From NCBI RefSeq assembly GCF_041916975.1, contig NZ_JAYRYK010000001.1, positions 1,798,001 to 1,862,000 on the forward strand: a DNA stretch of 64,000 nucleotides. Reading direction: 5' to 3'. Below, piece by piece: positions 41,571 to 51,137 of this stretch. A program made the position numbers and the translations under genes. The DNA is from Sphingosinicella sp041916975. Its GTDB lineage: Bacteria; Pseudomonadota; Alphaproteobacteria; Sphingomonadales; Sphingomonadaceae. The notes beneath the pieces are model-generated. The model was not told where the DNA came from, searched no databases, and saw only the letters and a program-made list of their open reading frames with translations. The number at the start of each line of letters is the position of its first letter. Position 1 is the first letter of the stretch.

Positions 41571-42508
41571 AACGCCACCAACCCGTCAACCGCCGCGAGC
41601 ACGCCGTCCTGCACCGCGCTCCGCTCGCGCAGCAATTCGTGCGCGGCGCCCGCAATGACGTGCAGACGCCCATCGGGCAACCGCTGAACGAGCCGCCGCG
41701 CCGCCGCTGCGCCCACCAAGCGCTCGTTGTCGCCGATGAACACGTCAATCGGCAGCGTGATCGCCTCGGGCACGCCAGGCGCACCCAGTGCGGCGCACGA
41801 TGTCGATGCCTCGAACACCCAGCGCCAGCTTGCCCCTCCAAAGGCAAGCGCGGCATTTCCGTCGATCCACCAGGCTTCGTCTGCAAACCGCTCCGGATCG
41901 CCGGTCAGGATGCGCTGGCGGTGCACACTGCGCGAGCGCTCCCCGTACGGCCCCTGCAACGGCGGATAGGTATCGCCCGCGCCCGCCTTCACGTAGGCCC
42001 GCGCCAGCCACGATAGCACGCGCGGCGGCACTCCCTGTGCGGCGATGCCCGCCATCGGTGCGAACAGCGCGGCGCGGCTGTAGCGGGATGTGCCACCGGC
42101 CGCGAGATGCCGGAGCGCGAGATGCCCGCCCATGCTGTGTCCCGCCAGCACCATCGGCCCGCCAAGCAATGTCGCCGTATGGGTGCTAAGCCCTTCCAGA
42201 TCGGTGAGCCATGCGCCGAAATATCCCTCGGCACCGGCCGGGAAGCGTCCCGAAGCCCCCTGCCCGCGCCAATCGAAGGTGAAGAGACCATAGCCCTGGT
42301 CCCGCCAGTGCCAGTAGCTCTCCGAATACTTCTCGATGAAATCCGCGCGCCCGTTCAGGAACAGGATCGACGGCCTGCCTGGCATCGGCGCCCAGCTCAC
42401 CGCACGGATGCGCCAGCCGTCGGCGGCGATCCAGTCCGTCCAGCGGGCGTCCGGGGGCAGCGAGCGGCGGCGGGTCAGGGTATCGTCGGAGAGCGGGTCG
42501 GGCGTCAC
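41567..42508 (-). CDS. Alpha/beta hydrolase, lysophospholipase L2-like
   Basis: 313 residues from a GTG start. Alpha/beta fold with nucleophile elbow LAGHSMGGHLAL (Ser). Upstream YGLFTFDWRGQGASGR forms the oxyanion region, and the acid/His are in VFIGDNERLVG and VIAGAAHELL. PldB/monoacylglycerol-lipase-like (serine aminopeptidase S33). It is divergent from the tad cluster and coupled to the FAD oxidoreductase by a 4-bp overlap. The substrate is unknown. Confidence 0.88.
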   Translation of the reverse strand: MTPDPLSDDTLTRRRSLPPDARWTDWIAADGWRIRAVSWAPMPGRPSILFLNGRADFIEKYSESYWHWRDQGYGLFTFDWRGQGASGRFPAGAEGYFGAWLTDLEGLSTHTATLLGGPMVLAGHSMGGHLALRHLAAGGTSRYSRAALFAPMAGIAAQGVPPRVLSWLARAYVKAGAGDTYPPLQGPYGERSRSVHRQRILTGDPERFADEAWWIDGNAALAFGGASWRWVFEASTSCAALGAPGVPEAITLPIDVFIGDNERLVGAAAARRLVQRLPDGRLHVIAGAAHELLRERSAVQDGVLAAVDGLVAL

Positions 42509-42557
42509 GGCCGCATGGTTACGTTTTTTTCAGTCATGACGTCTAGGACCGGTCGAC

Positions 42558-43031
42558 ATGGCCGGGGCTCTTCAGATCATCAGCGTCGCAGTGCTTTTCG
42601 CACTGCTTGCCTATGTCATTTACAGTGACGTAACCCGGCGTATCATTCCGAACATCGTCAATGCCGCCGTCGCGCTGCTCGCCGTTCCCTTCTGGCTGGG
42701 ATCGGGCGAGGCGCTGTGGCCGCTTGTTGGCTGGCAGCTCTTGCTGGCCGTTGGCGTGTTCGCTGTTTTCGCCGGAATCTTCGCATTGGGTGCCATGGGC
42801 GGCGGTGACGTCAAGCTGCTCACCGCGCTCGCGCTCTGGCTGCCCGCCATCCCATATCTGCGGATGCTCGTGCTCATGTCGATCATCGGCGGCGTCCTCA
42901 CGCTCGCCTACCTCGTCTGGCACCGCAAGCGCGGAAAAGCGGGCAATCCGGAGATTCCATACGGGTGCGCAATCTGCCTCGCGACCTTCGTCGCGCTTGG
43001 CGAACCGATTGTTAAGCAATTGGCTGGATAG
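42558..43031 (+). CDS. cpaA: Prepilin peptidase CpaA/TadV
   Basis: 157 residues, largely membrane helices. The aspartic peptidase sites are in YVIYSDVTRRIIPNIVNAA and the invariant GGGDVKLL. It cleaves Flp-type prepilins. It is the first gene of the tad/cpa cluster; no flp pilin gene is in the 49-bp space upstream, so the pilin must be elsewhere. Confidence 0.92.
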   Translation: MAGALQIISVAVLFALLAYVIYSDVTRRIIPNIVNAAVALLAVPFWLGSGEALWPLVGWQLLLAVGVFAVFAGIFALGAMGGGDVKLLTALALWLPAIPYLRMLVLMSIIGGVLTLAYLVWHRKRGKAGNPEIPYGCAICLATFVALGEPIVKQLAG

Positions 43032-43068
43032 TGCACGCAGGGGTTTTCGCCTGGAGGCTACAGGGGTC

Positions 43069-44052
43069 ATGGACGTAAAGAAGATCATATTGCTGGTCGG
43101 CGCGCTCGTTATAGCGGGTATCTCGGCCTTCTTCGTGCGCGCGCTTGTCAGCGACAGCGGCACACAGCAGGTGCAGGCCGGCGAGGTCGAGCAGAAGGGC
43201 CCGAAGGTGCTCGTCGCCACCAAGCCGCTGCCGCTCGGCACCATCCTCAACGCCGAGATGTTCAAGCTGCAGCCGTGGCCCAAAGATCTCGTAGAGAACG
43301 TCTACTTCCTTGAAGGCGAGACCAATCTCGAAAGCCTGAACGGCAAGGTCGTGCGCGTTTCGGTTCCGGCCGGACAGCCGCTCACCAAGGGGTCCATCGT
43401 CGGGCCGGGCGAGCGTGGCTTCCTTGCCGCGGCGCTGACCCCCGGGATGCGCGCCGTGACGGTTTCGATCAATGCCGAAAGCGGTGTCGCGGGCTTTGTC
43501 TTCCCGGGCGACCGCGTCGACATGGTGCTGACGCACGGCGTCAGCTATCAGGGCGATACCGAGGAAGGCACGCCCGCCCCGGCGCTGCGCGTTTCCGAGA
43601 CGATCATGCGCAACGTGCGCGTGCTCGCCATCGACCAGCGCACCAACGAGCTTGGCGGCGAAGGCTCCGGTCCGAAGACCGGCCGCACCGTGACGTTCGA
43701 AGTGCCGCCGAAGTTCGTCGAGAAGATCGCAGTCGCGCAGACGCTCGGCCAGATCTCGCTCAGCCTGCGTCCGCTTGCGGAAAACACGCAGGAGCTGGAG
43801 CAGATGATCGCCACTGGCGAAGTCCAGGTGAGCGACGATCTGAACGCCTCGCAGGAAAAGCACCTGCAGATCGCGCTCCAAACGCAGCCGAATGATCGCA
43901 ACCCGTCGTTCACGACTGGCGGCGAGGTCTCGCGCTTCGCATCCAACCTCGATCCGCGCCCGGTGGCGGTGAAGTCCGGCAAGCCGGCGGGTCCGAGCGT
44001 CCGCGTGTTCCGCGGCAACAAGACCACCGAAGTTTCCGTGGGGGCAGAATAA
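43069..44052 (+). CDS. cpaB: Flp pilus assembly protein CpaB/RcpC
   Basis: 327 residues from ATG at 43069 with GGAGG upstream. An N-terminal membrane anchor (IILLVGALVIAGISAFFVRA) is followed by the SAF domain (VLVATKPLPLGTILNAEMF) and the RcpC/CpaB region (MRAVTVSINAESGVAGFVFP, GDRVDMVLTHG). It is a periplasmic factor that helps the secretin. It lies one base before cpaC. Confidence 0.94.
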   Translation: MDVKKIILLVGALVIAGISAFFVRALVSDSGTQQVQAGEVEQKGPKVLVATKPLPLGTILNAEMFKLQPWPKDLVENVYFLEGETNLESLNGKVVRVSVPAGQPLTKGSIVGPGERGFLAAALTPGMRAVTVSINAESGVAGFVFPGDRVDMVLTHGVSYQGDTEEGTPAPALRVSETIMRNVRVLAIDQRTNELGGEGSGPKTGRTVTFEVPPKFVEKIAVAQTLGQISLSLRPLAENTQELEQMIATGEVQVSDDLNASQEKHLQIALQTQPNDRNPSFTTGGEVSRFASNLDPRPVAVKSGKPAGPSVRVFRGNKTTEVSVGAE

Positions 44053-44053
44053 C

Positions 44054-45472
44054 ATGAAGCTCAAGGCAATCCTGTGCGGCTGCGCCGCCGCACTGTCGCT
44101 GGCCGCCATGGCCACGCCGGCGACACAGGCGCAGGACACGACGATCACGTCGGCATCGTCCTCGCTCAACGTGGGCGTCAACAAGGGCACGCTGATCCGG
44201 CTGGAACGGTCGATGAGCGATGTGTTCGTCGCCAACCAGAAGATCGCTGACGTGCAGGTCCGGTCCGACCGCCTGCTCTACGTCTACGGCGTCGGCGCCG
44301 GTGAAACGACGATCTACGCGACGGACGGCGCCGGGCGCATCGTCTATTCCGCGAACGTCCGCGTCGCACAGAACATCGATCAGATCCGCACGATGCTCGG
44401 CCTTGCGATGCCGGGCGCCGCGATCACGGTCAATTCGATGAACGGCATGACGCTGCTCACGGGCACCGTCGCTAATCCCGAAGAGGTCGAGGAGGCCACC
44501 CGCCTCGTCAAGACTTTCGTCGGCGAAGGCCAGGCCATCGTCAACAAGCTGCAGACCGCAACGCCTGCGCAGGTGAACCTCCGCGTGAAATTCGCCGAGG
44601 TCAGCCGCAGCCTGGTGAAGGAACTGGGCATCAACCTGACCACGATCGACAACACCGGCGGCTTCCTGTTCGGCATGGCGCGCGGCCGGGGAACTGGAGC
44701 GCTCAGTTATGATGCGATCGAGGGAACGTGGACGCTGAATCAAAACCCGGGGTCAACGACAATCGGCGGCGTCGCTTCGCTCTTCGGGCTGGACGTGGGT
44801 GCCGCCATCGACGCGCTTGAACAAGATGGTCTCGTCTCCCTCCTTGCGGAGCCGAACCTCACGGCACTTTCGGGCGAAACGGCCAGCTTCCTCGCGGGCG
44901 GCGAGTTCCCCATCGCGGTCAGCGACGGCAACGGCGGTATCAGCGTCGAATTCAAGGAATATGGTGTGGGCATCGCGTTCACGCCAACCGTGCTCGACGG
45001 CGGAAGGATCAGCCTGCGCGTTCGTCCGGAAGTCTCCGAGCTTTCCGAAGCCGGCGCGATCCGCCTCGATAACATCTCCATCCCGGCGCTCACGACACGC
45101 CGAGCCGAGACCTCGATCGAACTTGGCTCGGGCCAGAGCTTCATGATCGCCGGGCTCCTGCGCAATCGCGTGGGCACCACGCAAGAGAAGACGCCGCTGC
45201 TCGGCAACCTGCCGATCCTTGGCGCGCTGTTCAAATCGGATCGCTTCGCACGGGACGAATCGGAACTCGTAATCGTGGTGACGCCTTATCTCGTGAAGCC
45301 GACCAACACCCGCCTTGCGCTGCCGACGGACGGCCTTGCCGTTCCGAACGACGCGGAACGCTGGCTGCTGGGCAAGACGTTCAAGGGCGCCAAGGCGCCG
45401 GTCGCCGAAGCGAAAACGGCCGGACCGCCGACGGTGGCCAGCACAGCCGCTCCCGGCTTCTCGAATAATTGA
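44054..45472 (+). CDS. cpaC: Outer-membrane secretin CpaC/RcpA
   Basis: 472 residues with a signal peptide ending TPATQAQ. A pilus-secretin N domain (SSLNVGVNKGTLIRLERSMS) and BON-like segment (MTLLTGTVANPEEVEEATRL) are followed by the secretin core (VSLLAEPNLTALSGETASFL, GGEFPI...VGIAFTPTVLDGGRI, FMIAGLLRN). It forms the outer-membrane pore for the Flp pilus. Confidence 0.95.
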   Translation: MKLKAILCGCAAALSLAAMATPATQAQDTTITSASSSLNVGVNKGTLIRLERSMSDVFVANQKIADVQVRSDRLLYVYGVGAGETTIYATDGAGRIVYSANVRVAQNIDQIRTMLGLAMPGAAITVNSMNGMTLLTGTVANPEEVEEATRLVKTFVGEGQAIVNKLQTATPAQVNLRVKFAEVSRSLVKELGINLTTIDNTGGFLFGMARGRGTGALSYDAIEGTWTLNQNPGSTTIGGVASLFGLDVGAAIDALEQDGLVSLLAEPNLTALSGETASFLAGGEFPIAVSDGNGGISVEFKEYGVGIAFTPTVLDGGRISLRVRPEVSELSEAGAIRLDNISIPALTTRRAETSIELGSGQSFMIAGLLRNRVGTTQEKTPLLGNLPILGALFKSDRFARDESELVIVVTPYLVKPTNTRLALPTDGLAVPNDAERWLLGKTFKGAKAPVAEAKTAGPPTVASTAAPGFSNN

Positions 45473-45486
45473 TGGAGAGGGGCACA

Positions 45487-46143
45487 ATGACCATGAACAC
45501 GATCCCGATGCGCCGCCTCGCAACGGCCACCCTTCTCGCTTCATCGCTCGCGCTCGGCGCCTGCGGCGGCGGCACACCCAATCCGGGGATGGCGTCCGCG
45601 AAAGCTGCGGTCGTCGCGCAGACGATCCTCGTTCACGACCTCGGCTATGCCGGAACGGACGGGCTTTCGAGCGATCAGCGCAAATCGCTTGCGGAATGGT
45701 TCGAGGGCATCGGCATTCGCTACGGCGACCGCGTCAGCGTTGACGACAGCGGCAGCGGCTCGGGCGCTCGCCGTGCAGCGATTGCGTCAGTGCTTTCTGG
45801 ATATGGGCTTCTCTTGAACGATCAGGTGCCGGTCACGGCCGGCGCAGGCAGTGCCGGCGCGCGCGTGGTCGTGATGCGCGCAACGGCCAGCGTTCCGGGC
45901 TGCCCGGATTGGTCGCGTTCGTCGCAGCTCGAATTCGAAGCCTCGACGATGAGCAACTACGGTTGCGCCAGCGAGAGCAACCTCGCCGCGATGGTCGTCG
46001 ATGCGAACGACCTCGTGTCGGGCAAGCCCCACACGGGCACTGATGCGCTCACCACCGTGAAGGCGATCGAAACCTATCGAGGCAAGGCCGGCGAAGGCAC
46101 CAGCAAGGTGAAGAGCACCGTCGGCCAGGCCGGCAGCAATTAA
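45487..46143 (+). CDS. cpaD: Pilus assembly lipoprotein CpaD
   Basis: 218 residues from ATG at 45487 after GGAGAGGGG. The lipobox is in LASSLALGACGGG. The body has the CpaD features LSSDQRKSLAEWFEGIGIRY and CPDWSRSSQLEFEASTMSNYGCASESNLAAMV. It is an outer-membrane-associated factor of the Tad machine, between cpaC and cpaE. Confidence 0.93.
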   Translation: MTMNTIPMRRLATATLLASSLALGACGGGTPNPGMASAKAAVVAQTILVHDLGYAGTDGLSSDQRKSLAEWFEGIGIRYGDRVSVDDSGSGSGARRAAIASVLSGYGLLLNDQVPVTAGAGSAGARVVVMRATASVPGCPDWSRSSQLEFEASTMSNYGCASESNLAAMVVDANDLVSGKPHTGTDALTTVKAIETYRGKAGEGTSKVKSTVGQAGSN

Positions 46144-46159
46144 ACGAGGGGATGCAGGT

Positions 46160-47425
46160 ATGAACGCGCCTTGGAATCCGAAAACCGGCGTCGGTGCACG
46201 CGACGCCTTCAACGCCTTCGTCTGCGACGACGAAACTGCTGATGCCGTCAAGGTCGTAGCGGCCGAACTCGGCTGGGCGGTCGAGAAGGTCAACAAGGGC
46301 GGCCTTCGCAACGCCGTGCAGACGCTCTCGGTCTCGTCGAGCCCGATGGTGCTGCTCGTCGATCTGTCGGAATCGGGCGATCCGCTGAACGACATCAACG
46401 CGCTTGCCGAAGTCTGCGAGCCGGGCACGATCGTGATCGCGGTCGGCATGATCAACGACGTGAAGCTCTACCGCGATCTCGTGGCGAGCGGTCTGCAGGA
46501 CTATCTGCTGAAGCCGCTGTCCGCCGACGCGATGCGCGAAGCCTTCATGCACGCGCAGGTCACGCTGCAAGGGCCGAAGCATGTGGAGCTCGATACCAGC
46601 GACCGCCCGCGCACGACGATCGCGGTGATCGGTACACGCGGCGGTGTCGGCGCATCGACCGTGGCGAGTTCGCTCGCATGGCTGTCGGCGGAGAGCCAGG
46701 GCCGTTCGACAGCGCTTCTCGATCTCGATGTCCAGTTTGGTACGGGCGCACTTTCGTTCGATCTCGAACCGGGCCGCGGCCTCACCGACGCTCTCGAGAA
46801 CCCGAGCCGTATCGATGGCCTTTTCATCGAACGCGCGATGGTACGCGTGGGTGAAAAGCTCGCCGTGCTTTCGGCCGAAGCGCCGATCAGCCAGCCGCTG
46901 ATCGCAGACGGCAGCGCGCTGTTCCAGCTTCAGGAAGAGATGCGCAACGCCTTCGAAACGGTGATCGTGGATCTGCCGCGCACCGTTGCCGTGCAGCACC
47001 CGCACTTGCTCAGCGACGTCAACCATGTCGTCGTCGTGACGGAACAGACGCTGGCCTCGACGCGCGATGCGATCCGCCTGCTCGGCTTCCTGAAGGCGAA
47101 CGCGCCGCACGCCAGGGTGACGATGGTCGCCAACCGCGTCGGCACGAATCCGCCGCCGGAAGTCGCGCGCAAGGATTTCGAAGCATCGATCGAACGCAAG
47201 CTCGACATCGTCATTCCGCTCGATGTCAAGCAGGCCGTGGGCGCTGCAAAGCAGGGCCGTGCCCTCTCCGCGGTCGCGACCGGCAAGGTCGGCGGCGCTC
47301 TTCATGCGCTCGCCGTCCAGCTCGCCGGCGAAATCGCCGCCGAGGTCGAGGCGAAAACGCTGATGAGCAAAGTTCGCAGCCTGTTGCCCCAGAAGGGCAC
47401 CGCCAAGGCTTCAGGCAAGAAGTAA
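46160..47425 (+). CDS. cpaE: Pilus assembly ATPase CpaE/TadZ
   Basis: 421 residues. The N-terminal atypical receiver-like domain (about 20-130) contains MVLLVDLSESGDPLND. The C-terminal MinD/ParA-like ATPase domain has a deviant Walker A GTRGGVGASTVASSLAWL, and LLDLDVQFGTGALSFDLEPG. It localises the Tad machine at a cell site. Confidence 0.94.
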   Translation: MNAPWNPKTGVGARDAFNAFVCDDETADAVKVVAAELGWAVEKVNKGGLRNAVQTLSVSSSPMVLLVDLSESGDPLNDINALAEVCEPGTIVIAVGMINDVKLYRDLVASGLQDYLLKPLSADAMREAFMHAQVTLQGPKHVELDTSDRPRTTIAVIGTRGGVGASTVASSLAWLSAESQGRSTALLDLDVQFGTGALSFDLEPGRGLTDALENPSRIDGLFIERAMVRVGEKLAVLSAEAPISQPLIADGSALFQLQEEMRNAFETVIVDLPRTVAVQHPHLLSDVNHVVVVTEQTLASTRDAIRLLGFLKANAPHARVTMVANRVGTNPPPEVARKDFEASIERKLDIVIPLDVKQAVGAAKQGRALSAVATGKVGGALHALAVQLAGEIAAEVEAKTLMSKVRSLLPQKGTAKASGKK

Positions 47426-47478
47426 TGCTTCCCGGCCGGGTGAACCGGCCGGGCGCACGTGCGTAAACGGGGTAAGGT

Positions 47479-49182
47479 ATGCAGCCCAAGGGGTTCGGAA
47501 AACGAAGCGGCGCAGGATTGCAGGTTGTTGGCGACGGTTTCGGACAGAATTCCGCCGCCAGCACCGGCAGGCGGCCGCTTGTTGCCGATTCCGGGGATTT
47601 CGGCCTTTCGAAGCCCGTTGAAACGCCGCGCGGGCGCAGCACCGAAAACTGCGTGTGGGAACTGCACGCGATCCTTTCGCCGCAGCTTTCCGAACTGTTT
47701 CCGCCTGCAAAGACGCGCACGCGCCGCCGTGGCGAACTCGCCGCGCAGATGGAAGACACCGTCAAGCGTCTTGCCGACATTCAGGGCATGGCAATTGACG
47801 ACGGGCAGGTGCGCGATACTGTCACCGTTCTTCTCAACGAACTCATCAACCTCGTCGGAGGCCTGAAACCGTCGGGCAGCACGGATACGGCCGAGCGGAC
47901 CGCACGTGCCGCGAGCGCGAGCACCCAGAGCGTGCTCGCAGCCAAGGAACGTGTCCATCCGATCCTGATGGAGCGGATCGACGCGAGCGTCATCGCAGAC
48001 CTCTCGCGCGGCGAGCTTGCCGAGCAGATTTCCGACGTCATCTCCGAGATTCTCGTTCAGGAGAAGATCGGCCTCAACCAGCGCGAGCAGCGCGATCTCG
48101 TCACGCTGCTCCTCAACGACATGCTCGGCCTCGGGCCGCTCGAACCCCTGCTGAACGACGACGAAGTCAGCGAAATCATGGTGAACGGACCGAACGTTGT
48201 CTATGCTGAGCGCAAGGGCAAGCTCGCGCAGACCGAGGTCAAGTTCCGCGACGACGCACACCTGCTCAACATCGCGCAGCGCATCGTCAGTGCCGTCGGC
48301 CGCCGCGTTGACGAAACCTCGCCGATCTGCGACGCGCGCCTTCTCGACGGCAGCCGCGTCAACGTCGTGATCCCGCCGCTCGCCATCGACGGCACCTCGA
48401 TCTCGATTCGTAAATTCTCGAAGATCAAGCTGACGCTCGACCGCATGATGGAAGGCGGATCGATGTCGCCGGCCATGTGCAAGTTCCTCAACATCGCCGG
48501 CCGCTGCCGTCTCAACATCCTGATCTCGGGCGGTACCGGCTCAGGCAAGACGACGATGCTGAACGCGATTTCGCGCAACATCGATCCGGGCGAGCGCATC
48601 GTCACCATCGAGGACGCGGCCGAGCTGCAATTGCAGCAGCCGCACGTCGTGCGTCTCGAAACACGCCCCGCGAACCTCGAAGGCAACGGCCAGGTCACGA
48701 TGCGCGATCTCGTGAAGAACGCACTGCGTATGCGTCCCGATCGCATCATCCTCGGCGAGGTTCGCGGACCCGAGGCGTTCGATCTGCTCGCCGCCATGAA
48801 CACGGGCCACGACGGCTCATTCGGCACACTGCACGCGAACCGCCCGCGCGAGGCGCTGACACGTCTTGAAAACATGATCAATATGGCCGGGCTCAATCTC
48901 AGCCCGAACGCCATCCGCCAGCAGATTTCCGACGCGCTCAATCTCGTCGTGCAGATCAGCCGTATGCGCGACGGCGGCCGCCGCATCACGCACATCTCGG
49001 AAGTGGTCGGCATGGAAGGCGACGTCATCACCATGCAGGACCTGTTTCTCTACCGCTACAACGGCGAGGACGAGACCGGAAAGCTGAAGGGCGAATACAT
49101 CAGCACGGGCCTGCGCCCGAATTGCTACGAACGCGCGGAATACTTCGGCCTTGGCCGCGCCTTGATGGAGTGTATGGGATGA
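47479..49182 (+). CDS. cpaF: Pilus secretion ATPase CpaF/TadA
   Basis: 567 residues. About 150 low-complexity or helical residues precede the conserved start VHPILMERIDASVIADLSRG. Then come the secretion NTPase Walker A ISGGTGSGKTTMLNAISRN, the Asp box IEDAAELQL, Walker B RIILGEVRGPEAFDLLAAMN and the His box GSFGTLHANRPREAL. It powers pilus assembly from the cytoplasmic face. Its stop overlaps tadB in an ATGA. The N-terminal extension is longer than usual. Confidence 0.95.
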   Translation: MQPKGFGKRSGAGLQVVGDGFGQNSAASTGRRPLVADSGDFGLSKPVETPRGRSTENCVWELHAILSPQLSELFPPAKTRTRRRGELAAQMEDTVKRLADIQGMAIDDGQVRDTVTVLLNELINLVGGLKPSGSTDTAERTARAASASTQSVLAAKERVHPILMERIDASVIADLSRGELAEQISDVISEILVQEKIGLNQREQRDLVTLLLNDMLGLGPLEPLLNDDEVSEIMVNGPNVVYAERKGKLAQTEVKFRDDAHLLNIAQRIVSAVGRRVDETSPICDARLLDGSRVNVVIPPLAIDGTSISIRKFSKIKLTLDRMMEGGSMSPAMCKFLNIAGRCRLNILISGGTGSGKTTMLNAISRNIDPGERIVTIEDAAELQLQQPHVVRLETRPANLEGNGQVTMRDLVKNALRMRPDRIILGEVRGPEAFDLLAAMNTGHDGSFGTLHANRPREALTRLENMINMAGLNLSPNAIRQQISDALNLVVQISRMRDGGRRITHISEVVGMEGDVITMQDLFLYRYNGEDETGKLKGEYISTGLRPNCYERAEYFGLGRALMECMG

Positions 49183-50153
49183 GCCGTGACCTGATGATCG
49201 CCGTGATCTTCGGCTGTGTCTTCGTGGCGCTGGCGCTGATCATTCTTATGACCGGCGACGGCAATGCGAAGCGCGGCGCGAAGCGGCTGGAGCAGCTCCG
49301 CGAGCGGCATTCCTCCTCTCGCGAAGTGCTTGCGCAGGTGCAGATGCGCCGCATCCTCGCCTCGCGCGAGAGCCGGCTCGACAACATGTTCCAGGGCCTG
49401 ATCCCGAACCGCGCGCTGCTTCGCCAGCGGCTGGACCGCACCGGCAAATCCTGGTCGCTTGGGCAGTATGCGGTTGCGAGCCTCGGCATTCTCGCACTCA
49501 CCTTCATCGCCATTTCAGGCGCGGGCGCGCCGATGGCGCTCGCAGCCCTCGCCGGGCTGTTCTTCGGCCTGTTCCTGCCGCACATGGTGGTCAGCTTCTT
49601 CATCAAGAAGCGTATCAAGAATTTCAACGACCGCTTCCCGGATGCGATCGATCTTCTCGTGCGCGGTCTCCGGTCCGGTCTGCCGATCTCCGAATCGATC
49701 GGTGTCGTCGGCAAGGAAATCCTGGACCCGGTTGGATACGAATTCCGCCAAGTCTCCGACAAGATCCGCATCGGCCGCACGATGGAGCAGGCACTTCAGG
49801 AAACGGCGAACCGCCTGACGACCCCCGAATTCCAGTTCTTCGTCATCACGCTGTCGATCCAGCGCGAGACCGGCGGCAACCTTGCAGAAACGCTGAACAA
49901 TCTTGCCGAGGTGCTGCGCAAGCGCGCGCAGATGAAGCTGAAGATCCGGGCGATGTCGTCTGAATCGAAAGCCTCGGCCTACATCGTCGGTTCATTGCCG
50001 TTCATCGTGTTCACGTTGGTGTACATGATGAACCCCTCCTACCTTAATCCGTTCTTCACGGATCCGCGCCTGATGGTGGCGGGCGTCGGCGGTCTTATCT
50101 GGATGTCAATCGGCGCCTTTATCATGGCCAAGATGGTGAGCTTCGAAATCTGA
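49179..50153 (+). CDS. tadB: Tad inner-membrane platform protein TadB
   Basis: 324 residues from the ATG overlapping the cpaF stop. The T2SS F domain contains FNDRFPDAIDLLVRGLRSGL, PISESIGVVGKEILDPVGYE and a C-terminal pair of membrane helices. An N-terminal helix is at about residues 7-27. It forms the inner-membrane base with TadC. The next gene starts in a TGATG overlap. Confidence 0.94.
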   Translation: MSRDLMIAVIFGCVFVALALIILMTGDGNAKRGAKRLEQLRERHSSSREVLAQVQMRRILASRESRLDNMFQGLIPNRALLRQRLDRTGKSWSLGQYAVASLGILALTFIAISGAGAPMALAALAGLFFGLFLPHMVVSFFIKKRIKNFNDRFPDAIDLLVRGLRSGLPISESIGVVGKEILDPVGYEFRQVSDKIRIGRTMEQALQETANRLTTPEFQFFVITLSIQRETGGNLAETLNNLAEVLRKRAQMKLKIRAMSSESKASAYIVGSLPFIVFTLVYMMNPSYLNPFFTDPRLMVAGVGGLIWMSIGAFIMAKMVSFEI

Positions 50154-51133
50154 TGGAAGAGAAAACCCTCCTTCTCGGCATGACCGGGACCGATCTCGCC
50201 ACGCTGCTCGCAGCGCTCGGTGTCTTCGCCATGATGGTTGCGATCTGGTCGGTGGCGACCGTCCGCGATCCGATGCGCGGCCGCGTGAAAGCGCTGCAGG
50301 ACCGCCGCGAACAGCTGAAGGCGGGCATCGTCGCGCCGCGGCGGCGTTCCAGCCTTGCAGCGAAGACCGAAGCCACCGATTTCATGCGCGGCATCCTCAA
50401 GAAGATGTCGGTCATGCAGGACGAGCAGACGAAGCTCGCCGAAACGAAGCTCGTGCAGGCCGGCATTCGTTCCAAGGACGCGGTCGTGGTGTTCATGTTC
50501 GGCCGCCTGATCGCCCCGTTCGCGCTCGGCGCCATCGCCGCCTTCTACATCTACGGTCTCGGCATGTTCCCGGATTACGCCTCGTCGACGAAGGCGATGA
50601 TCGTGGGCGGCGCGCTGCTGATCGGCTACAAGGCGCCCGACATTTATGTGAAGAACCTGATCACGAAGCGTTCGGACGCGATCCGCAAGGGCCTTCCTGA
50701 TGCGCTCGATCTGCTCGTGATCTGCGCCGAGGCCGGCCTCACCGTCGATGCCGCGTTCAACCGCGTCGCGAAGGAACTCGGCAACGGCTATCCCGAACTC
50801 GCCGACGAATTCGCGCTCACCGCGATCGAACTCGGCTTCCTCACCGATCGCCGCCAGGCGTTCGAGAACCTCGCAAACCGCGTCGATCTCGAAGCGCTGC
50901 GCGGCGTCGTGACGACCATGATCCAGACCGAGAAATACGGTACGCCGCTCGCCTCCAGCTTGCGCGTGCTCTCGGCCGAATTCCGCAACGAGCGCATGAT
51001 GCGCGCCGAGGAAAAGGCCGCACGGCTTCCGGCGATCATGACCGTGCCGCTCATCCTGTTCATTCTGCCGGTGCTGTTCGTCGTGATCCTCGGGCCGGCG
51101 GCCTGCGCGATCGCCGATAACTTCACGAGCTGA
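50153..51133 (+). CDS. tadC: Tad inner-membrane platform protein TadC
   Basis: 326 residues. A second T2SS F-domain protein with RKGLPDALDLLVICAEAGLT, VDAAFNRVAKELGNGYPELA and several membrane helices. It ends the same-strand pilus run; TadD/E/F/G and flp are not in the window. It lies 5 bp from the convergent CoA-transferase gene. Confidence 0.94.
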   Translation: MEEKTLLLGMTGTDLATLLAALGVFAMMVAIWSVATVRDPMRGRVKALQDRREQLKAGIVAPRRRSSLAAKTEATDFMRGILKKMSVMQDEQTKLAETKLVQAGIRSKDAVVVFMFGRLIAPFALGAIAAFYIYGLGMFPDYASSTKAMIVGGALLIGYKAPDIYVKNLITKRSDAIRKGLPDALDLLVICAEAGLTVDAAFNRVAKELGNGYPELADEFALTAIELGFLTDRRQAFENLANRVDLEALRGVVTTMIQTEKYGTPLASSLRVLSAEFRNERMMRAEEKAARLPAIMTVPLILFILPVLFVVILGPAACAIADNFTS

Positions 51134-51137
51134 AGGT

